Below, piece after piece: positions 17,474 through 25,768 of a stretch of DNA of 64,000 nucleotides; position 1 is the first letter of the stretch; the number at the start of each line of letters is the position of its first letter. The stretch covers positions 868,001 to 932,000 of the forward strand of contig NZ_JACRSE010000001.1 of assembly GCF_014281055.1 (NCBI RefSeq), given 5' to 3'. The notes below the pieces were generated by a model. The model had not been told where the DNA came from and ran no database searches. It saw only the letters and a list, made by a program, of their open reading frames with translations. Made by a program: the position numbers and the translations under genes. The stretch is from Fluviispira vulneris (GTDB lineage Bacteria > Bdellovibrionota_B > Oligoflexia > Silvanigrellales > Silvanigrellaceae).

Positions 17474-19555
17474 ATGAAGAAATTAATTGGATATTCTAAT
17501 TCTAATCATATTCTCATTAAAAATAAGAATTTATTTCATAAAAAATCATTGGAAAAAAATATATTTAATTTAAAAAATATTTTGCATATAAATGATCTCG
17601 CAAAAGATCTTACTGATAATTGGCTCGAAGTGCTGCGCAGTAAAAGTTTAATTCAAGATATAATTGCTGCAATAACTGTCGCTTCAGTTGCACTCCCCCT
17701 CAATATTGCACTTGCTGTTGCCTGCGGACTGCCAGCAAGTACTGGGATCATAGCCGGCGCCGTAGGCGGAGGGATAGCGGCTTTATTTGGTGGATCTGCT
17801 TTGCAAGTAACAGGACCTGCTGCAGCCCTAAGCTTTATGATTTTATCCATTACCAAGGAATTTGGTGCAGTGGGTGTTGCTGGAGCTTGCATTATTATTG
17901 CAATTATTCAGTTCTTACTGAGTTTATTAAAAGCAGGAAGATTTATCAAATTTATGCCTGAAGCCGTTCTCGTCGGATTTACGACTGGAGTTGGCTTGAG
18001 ACTGCTTGACAACCAATTTCCTGAATTACTTGGATTTAATAGTAGTGTTTTTGCAATTTCAAAAATTTTTAACAGAAGTGATTGGCTACATGAAGTTTCA
18101 TGGCACGCTGTTGTCTGTGGCCTTGTTGTTGCATTGCTTGTCACGTCTTGCAAACAGTTTAAACGCTTCCCTGCTGCCTTTGTTGGAATTGTTATCGTCA
18201 CAGAAGTGTCCACAAGATTAGACTGGAGCATTCAAAGAGTTGGTTCAATTCCTTCTTTTTTACCTTTACCGAGTTTGCCATTGCTCAGTTTAGACAGATG
18301 GATTCAACTTCTTGCTCTTGCAATTCCCTTAGCTTTCCTTGCTTCAATTGAGTCATTGCTTTCCGCTCAAGCTATTGACCGAATTTCACATAGTAAAAAG
18401 AGTCACAATTCAAACCTCGAGCTCTTTGGCCAAGGCTTTGCCAACTTAGGTTCAGGATTATTCGGCGGTATGCCCGTTTCGGGAGTCATTGTTCGATCGA
18501 GTGTCAATGTCCAATGCGGAGCGAAAACGAGACTGTCTTCTCTTCTTCATGCAGTTCTTCTGTTGGTATGCATATTCTATTTGGCAGATACGATGGCGTC
18601 CATTCCTTTAGCAGCACTCGCTGGTTTGCTGTGTGTGATCGGTCTGAGACTTGTTGAATTTAAAACTTTTTTTCATTTACTCAAAGCTCAAAAATTTGCA
18701 GCTCTCTCTTTTGCCCTGACCATGATTGGCACTGTTTCAGGACATCTTTTATGGGGGCTTTTAAGTGGTATTCTTGTATTTTCTTTTGGCTATTGGCTTA
18801 AAAAGCCCGAGAAAAAAACTGAGATTTCTCCACTCAAATCGAAAAATATTCGTGGCCATTTACCAAGTCGAATAAAGGTTGAGTATAAAAAACCAACACA
18901 TTATACACTGCCAATAGAAAATCAAAATTGGCTCACACAAATTCGTGAAAAAGCATATATAACGGCCTCCGCATTCGTTCATCAAAAAGCATCTTTGATC
19001 GGGCGTATTGTTTTAGGGGATCATGTTCATATTGCAGCAGAATCTTCAATCCGTGCCGATGAAGGAACACCATTTTTTATTGGTTCAAATTCTAATATTC
19101 AGGATGGAGTTGTTATCCATGCTTTGAAAGAAAAATGGGTAAGCGTTGGCGGCGAAGACTGGGCAGTGTATATTGGAGAAAATGTATCTGTTGCTCACCA
19201 GGCACTCGTCCATGGTCCATGTTTTATAGGGGATAATTCCTTTATTGGTTTTCAAGCAATTGTTCATGATTCTATCATCGGTTCGCATTGTTATATTGGT
19301 ATCGGAGCCATCGTTGTTGGAGTCGAAATTCCCGCTGGACGTTATGTCCCGCATGGAATGGTTGTCGATTCTCTCGATAAAGTTGATATACTCCCTCAAG
19401 TTACAGATGCACATATGAATTTCAATGAAGATGTCGTTGATGTGAATAAAGGGCTAGTCGCAGCTTATAAAAAACACAATGGTCATTTTGATACCAATAA
19501 AAAGAATTTAGAAAATACAAGTATGAAATGGAAAAAGACGCCCTATAAATTTTAA
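17474..19555 (+). CDS. SulP-family anion transporter fused to a gamma-carbonic-anhydrase-like domain
   Basis: 693 residues. Residues about 40-445 form the SulP membrane domain: PLNIALAVACGLPASTGIIAGAVGG, the FGGSALQVTGPAAA signature, and many TM segments. Instead of a STAS domain, residues about 460-650 carry left-handed beta-helix hexapeptides like Cam/CcmM: IRADEGTPFFIGSNSNIQDGVVIH, VSVAHQALVHG, and PAGRYVPHGMVV. The three His positions for zinc (549, 575, 580) are present, the last two with the 5-residue spacing known in Cam. Inferred role: bicarbonate uptake coupled to CO2/bicarbonate interconversion. SulP-carbonic anhydrase fusions are known. TTTGGAG precedes the ATG. First of three plus-strand genes with two SPFH partners. 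Confidence 0.88.
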   Translation: MKKLIGYSNSNHILIKNKNLFHKKSLEKNIFNLKNILHINDLAKDLTDNWLEVLRSKSLIQDIIAAITVASVALPLNIALAVACGLPASTGIIAGAVGGGIAALFGGSALQVTGPAAALSFMILSITKEFGAVGVAGACIIIAIIQFLLSLLKAGRFIKFMPEAVLVGFTTGVGLRLLDNQFPELLGFNSSVFAISKIFNRSDWLHEVSWHAVVCGLVVALLVTSCKQFKRFPAAFVGIVIVTEVSTRLDWSIQRVGSIPSFLPLPSLPLLSLDRWIQLLALAIPLAFLASIESLLSAQAIDRISHSKKSHNSNLELFGQGFANLGSGLFGGMPVSGVIVRSSVNVQCGAKTRLSSLLHAVLLLVCIFYLADTMASIPLAALAGLLCVIGLRLVEFKTFFHLLKAQKFAALSFALTMIGTVSGHLLWGLLSGILVFSFGYWLKKPEKKTEISPLKSKNIRGHLPSRIKVEYKKPTHYTLPIENQNWLTQIREKAYITASAFVHQKASLIGRIVLGDHVHIAAESSIRADEGTPFFIGSNSNIQDGVVIHALKEKWVSVGGEDWAVYIGENVSVAHQALVHGPCFIGDNSFIGFQAIVHDSIIGSHCYIGIGAIVVGVEIPAGRYVPHGMVVDSLDKVDILPQVTDAHMNFNEDVVDVNKGLVAAYKKHNGHFDTNKKNLENTSMKWKKTPYKF

Positions 19556-19574
19556 TTGAAAAGGGAGATTAAAA

Positions 19575-20441
19575 ATGACTGAGCATATGCTCATTGGTTT
19601 TTTAACTGGCTTTGCCTTTTATCTTTTATACATTACTAAAAAATGCAGATTTCAAGTCAATGAAGGTTCAGTCGCCATTCTAACAAGTTTTGGCAGAGCC
19701 TTATTGATAAATAAAGAAACAAAACAATTAAAAACTTTTTTACCAGGATTGCATTTTAAATGGCCATGGCAAAGGGAACATAAAATATCGATCATGGAAC
19801 AAATGATTGATTTGTCAAATAATGAAGGCGCACCAATGGCAATGGTAGCAGATGGGACATTGTTAAGACTCGATGCAAAATTAAGATACAGTCCACTTAA
19901 AACAAATCTCTATGAATATTTATTTACTATGGAAAATGCTACTGAGCATATCAAAAGTTTATTTACTTGCTTGCTACATAATGAAATAGCAAGTTTTGAA
20001 AATAAAAATAGCACTTTTAAAAAATCTCAAGAGGGATCTTATGCAGCTCTCAGAAGAGATCGTCAACAATTGAATCAACATATTCAAGAATTTTTTACCT
20101 TAAAGATGGGTGAAAATTACGGAATTCATTTTGATGGTGTCGACTTAACGGATATACTTCCACCAGATGAACTGGCAAACGCACTCAATGGCGTGATCAA
20201 TGCACAAAGCGAAGCTCAGCGATCTTATGCACAGACAGAAGGAGAGTGTGAACAGCGTTTAATTGCGGCGAAAAAAGGGATAGCTATTGCGCGGGCAAAA
20301 GCAAAAGCAGTAGAAGAAGAAATCACGACTCTCGCTCAAATATTAGAAGAATTGCAAAATAATGGAACGTTACAACAATATCTAGAACGTAGAAAAGTAG
20401 AAGTTTTTTCAGAATCTAAGCTCTCTTATATTAAGAGGTAA
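19575..20441 (+). CDS. SPFH/band-7 membrane-anchored protein (first of a pair)
   Basis: 288 residues with one N-terminal TM segment (about 5-22). A stomatin/prohibitin-type domain follows: CRFQVNEGSVAILTSFGRAL, then LPGLHFKWPW, and LDAKLRYSPL. It ends in an Ala/Glu/Lys-rich coiled coil (about 205-275) with IAAKKGIAIARAKAKAVEEEI. SPFH proteins form ring-shaped scaffolds around membrane proteases or transporters. It lies 19 nt after the SulP fusion gene and 2 nt before a second SPFH gene, a layout like HflK/HflC but without the FtsH-linked context. Role at the SulP transporter is inference. Confidence 0.85.
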   Translation: MTEHMLIGFLTGFAFYLLYITKKCRFQVNEGSVAILTSFGRALLINKETKQLKTFLPGLHFKWPWQREHKISIMEQMIDLSNNEGAPMAMVADGTLLRLDAKLRYSPLKTNLYEYLFTMENATEHIKSLFTCLLHNEIASFENKNSTFKKSQEGSYAALRRDRQQLNQHIQEFFTLKMGENYGIHFDGVDLTDILPPDELANALNGVINAQSEAQRSYAQTEGECEQRLIAAKKGIAIARAKAKAVEEEITTLAQILEELQNNGTLQQYLERRKVEVFSESKLSYIKR

Positions 20442-20443
20442 TT

Positions 20444-21418
20444 ATGAAACACGAAATTTTACAAATTATTCTTGGAATCGTTCTCGGAACTATCGCTATA
20501 CCCCTCATTTTTTTATTTTGCAAAGCTTTTATCATTCAGGTTGATAATGAAACAAATATATTAATGTGTCGCTTCGGTAAGCTTATAAAAATTTATACCA
20601 AACCCGGTTTACATTTTTGTTTGGAAAAAATACTGCCAACCTGTCAAACCATTTCTGTTTCTTTAAAAAAAGATTTTCGAACTTTTGAAGAAATCCACAT
20701 AAATGATCTTTCTGGCACAACAATTATAATAGATCTGTGGGTTGAATTTAATATCACCAGTCCAGTAAAAGCTGCATTTCAAGTTGAAAATTTAGAAAAA
20801 TCATTACAAAGTACTTTAACCAGTGCTGCAACGTCTATTTTAGGAACTCTAGAATTCAAGCAGATATTAAGTAACAGAAATGCATTGAATCAAAAAATAA
20901 AAGATGAGATCAAAAATGAAACTTTGCGTTGGGGCATCACTGTTGATAAGATTTTTATTAGTAAACTTAGCCTCTTACCAGAAGTTTCCCAACAACTTTT
21001 TGATACAGTTGCTGCTCGTTTGGAAAAAGCAAAAGCAGATATCGAAGAAGTTGGCCGACTCGATGCACAATTACTCGAAGCGGAAACTGCGTCGAAGGTG
21101 GCAGCATTGGTGGCTGAAGCAAAAGGACAATACAGTTTGTCCATTGGTAAAGCTTATCAAAAACTCGCACAAAATCCTGAACTTTTTGAGGCATATACAA
21201 GACTATACGAATATTCACTTATAAAACCACATAGAACAATTGCATTTCAGGGATTTGCAAATGAAGAAATGATTGCTATGCAAGGATCATTACCACAAAT
21301 TTTATCTTATGACGAAACACATTCAATCCCCCCTCATACCCAAAATCATTTCATGCAGAATATTTCGCAAAAAAACTCATTCTCACATAAAAAAAATGAA
21401 ATTTCCCCAGAAAGTTAA
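20444..21418 (+). CDS. SPFH/band-7 membrane-anchored protein (second of a pair)
   Basis: 324 residues: N-terminal TM (about 8-28), SPFH domain (about 30-200) with VDNETNILMCRFGKLIKIYTKPGLHF and a TITVD-like WGITVDKIFI strand, then a coiled coil AKADIEEVGRLDAQLLEAETASKVAALVAEAKG (about 195-230). A tail of about 60 residues is rich in Gln, His and Ser. AAGAGG precedes the start, only 2 nt after the previous stop, so the two are surely co-translated. With its neighbour it may build a hetero-oligomeric ring. No obvious terminator follows. Confidence 0.84.
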   Translation: MKHEILQIILGIVLGTIAIPLIFLFCKAFIIQVDNETNILMCRFGKLIKIYTKPGLHFCLEKILPTCQTISVSLKKDFRTFEEIHINDLSGTTIIIDLWVEFNITSPVKAAFQVENLEKSLQSTLTSAATSILGTLEFKQILSNRNALNQKIKDEIKNETLRWGITVDKIFISKLSLLPEVSQQLFDTVAARLEKAKADIEEVGRLDAQLLEAETASKVAALVAEAKGQYSLSIGKAYQKLAQNPELFEAYTRLYEYSLIKPHRTIAFQGFANEEMIAMQGSLPQILSYDETHSIPPHTQNHFMQNISQKNSFSHKKNEISPES

Positions 21419-21550
21419 CAGATAAACACAATTTTTTATTTATTATTATTTAAAATTTTTAAGATTATTCTATTATTTATAATCATTTTTTATATTTAAA
21501 AATATAATAAAATTAATTTGCTATTTTTGTTTTTTTTTATTACTTTTTTG

Positions 21551-21568
21551 TTACCAAGGCCTTGGTAA
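21551..21568. promoter_or_regulatory. perfect 18-bp palindrome upstream of a secreted protein gene
   Basis: TTACCAAGGCCTTGGTAA reads identically on both strands, with no loop, in an otherwise AT-only intergenic stretch 49 nt before the gene at 21617. This is the usual form of a homodimeric regulator's operator. A terminator for the SPFH gene is less likely because there is no loop and only a short T-run. Confidence 0.45.
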
Positions 21569-21616
21569 TTTCCACCATCTGTATATTTTTGGCATCGAAT
21601 AAAATAGGATTAAATC

Positions 21617-22186
21617 ATGAAAAAATCTTTAGTTTCTTCACTATTATTCTGCTCTGTTTCCTTAATTCAATTTTCTGCTCACGCTAGCAATATTGGTTCT
21701 TATTTATTCTGTGTCAATAAAGAAAATTCAAGCGACTGGAAATGGGCGCCCATTACTCCAAAAGGTGTACATGAATTCGAAAAACGCGGAGCCTCGGGTA
21801 GCAAAAGAGGCACTTGGGTAGATGGCACTCCTTCCTTAAATTCCTATTTGCATCCTGTCCTTGAGGTTTCAACCATTTATAAAGATGTTGATGAAGCTAA
21901 ACAATTTTGTACCTCTCTCCAAAAAATATGTACAAAAAGTTATGGTGAAGATTATTCGCACATAGGCACTTCTGGTGGAATTATTCCAGCATTCTTTTGG
22001 AATTATATTGGAGTAAACTATTATGGGGAAAATAAAGATAAAATAAAAAGCTCAGCATGTGAAAATTGGACTTATACCGAATTCCCAAACAAAGGTGGAG
22101 TCGATGCTAAACTGATAAAAGCGATTAAAGATACAGTTAAAGAGGGAGATATTACCCCTATTAAAGATTTAGTTTTGGAAAAGTAA
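21617..22186 (+). CDS. secreted protein, unknown function
   Basis: 189 residues with a 23-residue signal peptide ending AHA-S. The mature protein has five Cys (FCVN, QFCTSLQKICTK, SACENW) and several Trp, consistent with a compact disulfide-bonded exported domain. AGGA lies 7 nt before the ATG. A perfect palindrome upstream hints at its own control. I do not recognise the family. Both neighbours are separated by AT-rich gaps of about 200 nt, so it is probably transcribed alone. Confidence 0.7.
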   Translation: MKKSLVSSLLFCSVSLIQFSAHASNIGSYLFCVNKENSSDWKWAPITPKGVHEFEKRGASGSKRGTWVDGTPSLNSYLHPVLEVSTIYKDVDEAKQFCTSLQKICTKSYGEDYSHIGTSGGIIPAFFWNYIGVNYYGENKDKIKSSACENWTYTEFPNKGGVDAKLIKAIKDTVKEGDITPIKDLVLEK

Positions 22187-22294
22187 ATCTTTATTTTTTT
22201 AAAATTTGCAACAGTTATACCAGAAAGCCCTAAATCGTTGCAAATTGAAAACTAAAAATTATTTTATTTAATAAGTTATTTCACCACTTAATTG

Positions 22295-22317
22295 CTTTAC
22301 AGTACAGTAATGTAAAG
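22295..22317. terminator. weak hairpin between convergent genes
   Basis: CTTTACA (22295-22301) and TGTAAAG (22311-22317) form a 7-bp stem with a 9-nt loop, followed on the plus strand by a T-rich stretch. It sits between the converging secreted-protein and tpiA genes and could end either; strength is doubtful. Confidence 0.35.
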
Positions 22318-22405
22318 AGTTATTTTATTTTTCATTTCGAACCTTATAATTCAAATTATATTTCAACATTAAAAAATAATAATAGATAAGGATAAGGATA
22401 AAATT

Positions 22406-23200
22406 TTAATTACATTTTTCGCACAGATCAGCAAAATCTTTTGCTATTAAACTCGCACCGCCCACTAAAGCACCATCAATATCAGGGCAAGCCATATAAT
22501 CACTCACGTTATTGAGCTTGACACTCCCACCATAAAGTATTTGGAGACGTGAACTTGTTTCAGGATTAAAGTATGATGCTAGAACTTCCCGAATATATGC
22601 ATGAGCCTCTTGAGCTTCTACAGGAGAAGCCGCTTTGCCTGTGCCAATCGCCCAAACTGGTTCATAGGCAATGGAAAGAAGAGGTGAGGAAGGATCCGAT
22701 CCGATAAATTCACTTGCACCACGAATACCTGACGCATTGAGGGCATCTTCGATCTGAGTTTTTAAAACCTTTTTCAGCTCACCTTTTTCACGCTCTGCAA
22801 GAGTTTCTCCAATACACAAAACAGCTTTCATACCTGAACGAATGAGCGCACCTACGCGTTTTCCAGCTGTTTCATTGCTTTCAGCGAACATTTGTCTACG
22901 TTCACTGTGAGCCACTAGACTTCCATTGATGCGAATGCTTTTGAGCATAGAAGATGAGACTTCACCTGTAAAAGCACCTTCATTTGCCCAGTGCGCATTT
23001 TGCGCAAATAAAGTAACAGAGTTCTGGGTTTTACGTGCAAGCTCGGCAAGAAAAACACTTGGCGCAGCAATGCCAACTTCAATATTTAAATTTTTAGCTA
23101 CAATTAATGTTGCTAAATCAGAAAAATCAGCACTCGCTTGTGCTGCATTCTTATACATTTTCCAATTGCCAATTACTATTTTTTTACGCTTTGAAACCAT
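22406..23200 (-). CDS. tpiA: triosephosphate isomerase
   Basis: Interconverts dihydroxyacetone phosphate and glyceraldehyde 3-phosphate. The 264-residue TIM barrel has N-x-K in GNWKMYKN, catalytic His in VAHSERR, catalytic Glu in AYEPVWAIGTGKAA, and the phosphate loops LYGGSVK and GALVGGASL. Start ATG 23200 is chosen because TTGGAG lies 6 nt upstream; the frame could open at 23218. It follows pgk in the same direction, but a hairpin terminator-like element lies between them. Confidence 0.96.
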   Translation of the reverse strand: MVSKRKKIVIGNWKMYKNAAQASADFSDLATLIVAKNLNIEVGIAAPSVFLAELARKTQNSVTLFAQNAHWANEGAFTGEVSSSMLKSIRINGSLVAHSERRQMFAESNETAGKRVGALIRSGMKAVLCIGETLAEREKGELKKVLKTQIEDALNASGIRGASEFIGSDPSSPLLSIAYEPVWAIGTGKAASPVEAQEAHAYIREVLASYFNPETSSRLQILYGGSVKLNNVSDYMACPDIDGALVGGASLIAKDFADLCEKCN

Positions 23201-23221
23201 AATCAACTCCAATAACATTTT

Positions 23222-23249
23222 AAAAACACTCTTTTTCTTAAAAAGAGTG
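23222..23249 (-). terminator. Rho-independent-like terminator between pgk and tpiA
   Basis: On the minus strand, CACTCTTTTT (23249-23240) pairs with AAAAAGAGTG (23236-23227) around a 3-nt loop, followed at once by TTTTT. It starts 5 nt after the pgk stop and ends about 20 nt before the tpiA start, so it probably reduces rather than abolishes tpiA readthrough. Confidence 0.65.
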
Positions 23250-23254
23250 CAAAA

Positions 23255-24463
23255 TTATTTTGTTCTTAAAACACGAATTCCAGGGAGTTCTTTGCCTTCA
23301 AGAAGTTCCATGCTCGCTCCACCGCCAGTAGAAACATGTGTTACTTTGTCTTGCATTTTGAATTTAACTATAGCAGCAGCAGAATCGCCTCCACCCACAA
23401 TTGTTGTGCCTTCACATTCTGCCATTGCTTGTGCTACAGCTTTTGTTCCCTTTGCAAAGGAATCAAATTCGAAAACACCCATAGGGCCATTCCAAACAAC
23501 GACATTGCTCTTTTCAATTACACTTGCAAATAATTCGGATGTACGCGGGCCGATATCTAGTCCCATTAATCCATCTGGAATATCAACAGCCCCAACAGGA
23601 ACAGGTGTTACATTTTCAGAAAATTCCGCTCCACACAGATGATCTTCTGGTAAATAAATTTTCACATTACGCTTTTCTGCTGCTTTAAATATTTCTTCAA
23701 CAAGAGCGAATTTATCGGATTCTACTCTTGAATTACCAACATTTTTGCCTTTACATTTTAAAAATGTATAAGCCATAGCTCCACCAATGATCATATTATT
23801 TGCAATTGTAGTGAATTTACGCAGGATATCAATTTTGTCGGAAACTTTTGAACCGCCAAATACAGCTGTAACTGGAGCTTTTGGCGCACGGAAAGCATCT
23901 TCAAGAAATTTCATTTCCTTTTCGATCAGAAAACCAGCTGCTCTTTTTTCCAACGGAAAGCATTCTGGCACGGCAACCATAGATGCATCCGCTCTGTGAC
24001 ATGTTCCAAAAGCATCGTTGACATAATAATCTGCGCTACGCGCTAATTTATTGGCAAAACTTTCATTTCCTGCTTGCTCTTCTTTATGAAAACGTAAATT
24101 TTCTAATAGAATAATTTGTTTTGGTTTTAAATCATAGACAATTTTTGAAAAACCATCTTCAGTATAATCATGCGCAAGAATAACATCTATGTTAAGAAGT
24201 TCTGCCAAACGTGAGCCAACTGGTGAAAGAGAAAATTCCTCCTCAAAACCAATACCCTTTGGGCGTCCCAAGTGGGAACAAGCAATTATTTTCGCATTTT
24301 TTTCTAGCAACCACTTAATGGTAGGAAGTGCTGCTTGTATACGAGTGTCATCGCTTATTTTTCCGTGCTTTATTGGAACATTTAAATCAAGACGTAAAAA
24401 AACAACAGGGTTAGAATTTTCTTCAAATTTAAGATCTTCGAGTGTACGAATACGATTTGCCAT
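23255..24463 (-). CDS. pgk: phosphoglycerate kinase
   Basis: Transfers phosphate from 1,3-bisphosphoglycerate to ADP. 402 residues: N-domain signature RLDLNVPIKHGKISDDTRI, substrate motif ACSHLGRPKG, LLENLRFHKEE, hinge AVFGGSKVSDK, and nucleotide-site motifs WNGPMGVFE, GGGDSAAAI and VSTGGGASMELLEG. AAGGGG lies 7 nt before the ATG at 24463; the longer frame to 24481 has no better site. Upstream of tpiA with a hairpin between. Confidence 0.97.
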   Translation of the reverse strand: MANRIRTLEDLKFEENSNPVVFLRLDLNVPIKHGKISDDTRIQAALPTIKWLLEKNAKIIACSHLGRPKGIGFEEEFSLSPVGSRLAELLNIDVILAHDYTEDGFSKIVYDLKPKQIILLENLRFHKEEQAGNESFANKLARSADYYVNDAFGTCHRADASMVAVPECFPLEKRAAGFLIEKEMKFLEDAFRAPKAPVTAVFGGSKVSDKIDILRKFTTIANNMIIGGAMAYTFLKCKGKNVGNSRVESDKFALVEEIFKAAEKRNVKIYLPEDHLCGAEFSENVTPVPVGAVDIPDGLMGLDIGPRTSELFASVIEKSNVVVWNGPMGVFEFDSFAKGTKAVAQAMAECEGTTIVGGGDSAAAIVKFKMQDKVTHVSTGGGASMELLEGKELPGIRVLRTK

Positions 24464-24502
24464 TGGCGAGCCCCTTTCCATGAGTCGATGTAGCCCAATT
24501 CA

Positions 24503-24640
24503 ATGGAAAGTAAAGATCTCTTGGAGGGCTTTGTCAAACAGTTGAGAAAATGCTTTGCTTATGCGACAACACGACTTCAAGAGGAACCCGAAATGATGGG
24601 AAAACCTTTGTTAAAAACTAAACACGATGGGAGAGTGTAA
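24503..24640 (+). CDS. possible small upstream frame coupled to manC
   Basis: A 45-codon frame whose TAA overlaps the manC ATG as TAATG. The outer ATG has no ribosome-binding site, but an internal ATGATG near codon 31 is preceded by AAGAGGAACCCGAA, so a 15-16-residue peptide might be made and coupled to manC translation. Sequence is basic with no recognised family. It may equally be chance; the evidence is the overlap and the internal Shine-Dalgarno only. Confidence 0.25.
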   Translation: MESKDLLEGFVKQLRKCFAYATTRLQEEPEMMGKPLLKTKHDGRV

Positions 24641-25749
24641 TGACTCAACACGATGTATTTGAAAAAGATCAAAATATTTATTCAATTATCTTGTGTGGCG
24701 GCTCAGGCACACGCCTCTGGCCACTCTCACGTAAATCGTTTCCAAAACAGTTTTTAACCTTGGGTGGTGCAAAAAAATCACTGCTCGAACTCTCTATTGA
24801 GCGCATAAAAAATATTTCACCTATCAGCAGACGCTGGCTTGTCACAGCTAAAGGACAAGAAAATCTGTGCACAAATCAAGTTTCAAACCAAATTGCCAAA
24901 ATGATTATTGAACCCGAAGCACGCAACACAGCCCCAGCAATTGCATTGAGCGCTTGGCGTCTTATGCAAGAAGATCCTGAAGCAATCATGGTTATCTTAT
25001 CGTCAGACCATGCCATTCAAAATATCCGTTCCTTCGAACAAACTATTTCCGATGCAATTCAACTCGCTAAAAATAATTTTTTTGTCACTGTTGGCATTCA
25101 ACCAACCTATCCTGCAACTGGATTTGGTTATATAGAGCAAGGACTTCCTTTGGATAAAGATGGAAATATTCTCTCTCCACAAAAATTAACTGAAGTCACC
25201 GCTACAGGTTATAGCGTGCGCAGTTTTCGGGAAAAACCCAATCAAGCTGCTGCGGAACAATTTTTACGCACAAAAAAATATCTTTGGAATGCAGGAATAT
25301 TTGTTTGGAAAACAAAAACTTTTTGGAATGCATTTTCCCATATTCAACCTGAAACTGCCGCATTAATTGAATCTATTAATAATGATAATCTAAATGAAAT
25401 ATATGGAAAAATAGAAAACTCTCCCATCGATATAGCATTTATTGAACAAACGAGTCACGTCGCATGTATCCCAGCAAATTTTGATTGGAATGATGTTGGT
25501 TCTTGGTCTGCCGTGCGTGAATGTTTTGAACAAGACAGCCAAGGTAACACACTCTCAGGGGAAATCTTTACTCATGAAACAAAAAATAGCGTAATCCATA
25601 CAACAGGGCCATTTGTTTCTGTAGTTGGTATGGAAAATGTTGCTGTTATAGCTACAAATGATGCTGTTTTAGTCATGCCTCTTGCCCGCAGTCAAGATGT
25701 TAAAAAAGTCGTGCAACACCTTGAACAAAAAAACACAAAGTTACTTTAA
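24640..25749 (+). CDS. manC: mannose-1-phosphate guanylyltransferase
   Basis: Makes GDP-mannose from mannose 1-phosphate and GTP for surface polysaccharides. 369 residues; the N-terminal nucleotidyltransferase signature is IILCGGSGTRLWPLSRKSFPKQFL, with PEARNTAPAIALSA, the metal loop VILSSDHAIQ, and FREKPNQAAAEQFL. The left-handed helix end is present, but the C-terminal cupin with phosphomannose isomerase activity found in ~470-residue bifunctional ManC/AlgA is absent, so it is monofunctional. GGGAGA precedes the start. hemE follows after 19 nt, though the pathways are unrelated. Confidence 0.93.
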   Translation: MTQHDVFEKDQNIYSIILCGGSGTRLWPLSRKSFPKQFLTLGGAKKSLLELSIERIKNISPISRRWLVTAKGQENLCTNQVSNQIAKMIIEPEARNTAPAIALSAWRLMQEDPEAIMVILSSDHAIQNIRSFEQTISDAIQLAKNNFFVTVGIQPTYPATGFGYIEQGLPLDKDGNILSPQKLTEVTATGYSVRSFREKPNQAAAEQFLRTKKYLWNAGIFVWKTKTFWNAFSHIQPETAALIESINNDNLNEIYGKIENSPIDIAFIEQTSHVACIPANFDWNDVGSWSAVRECFEQDSQGNTLSGEIFTHETKNSVIHTTGPFVSVVGMENVAVIATNDAVLVMPLARSQDVKKVVQHLEQKNTKLL

Positions 25750-25768
25750 TTAATTTTCTGGAGACAAT

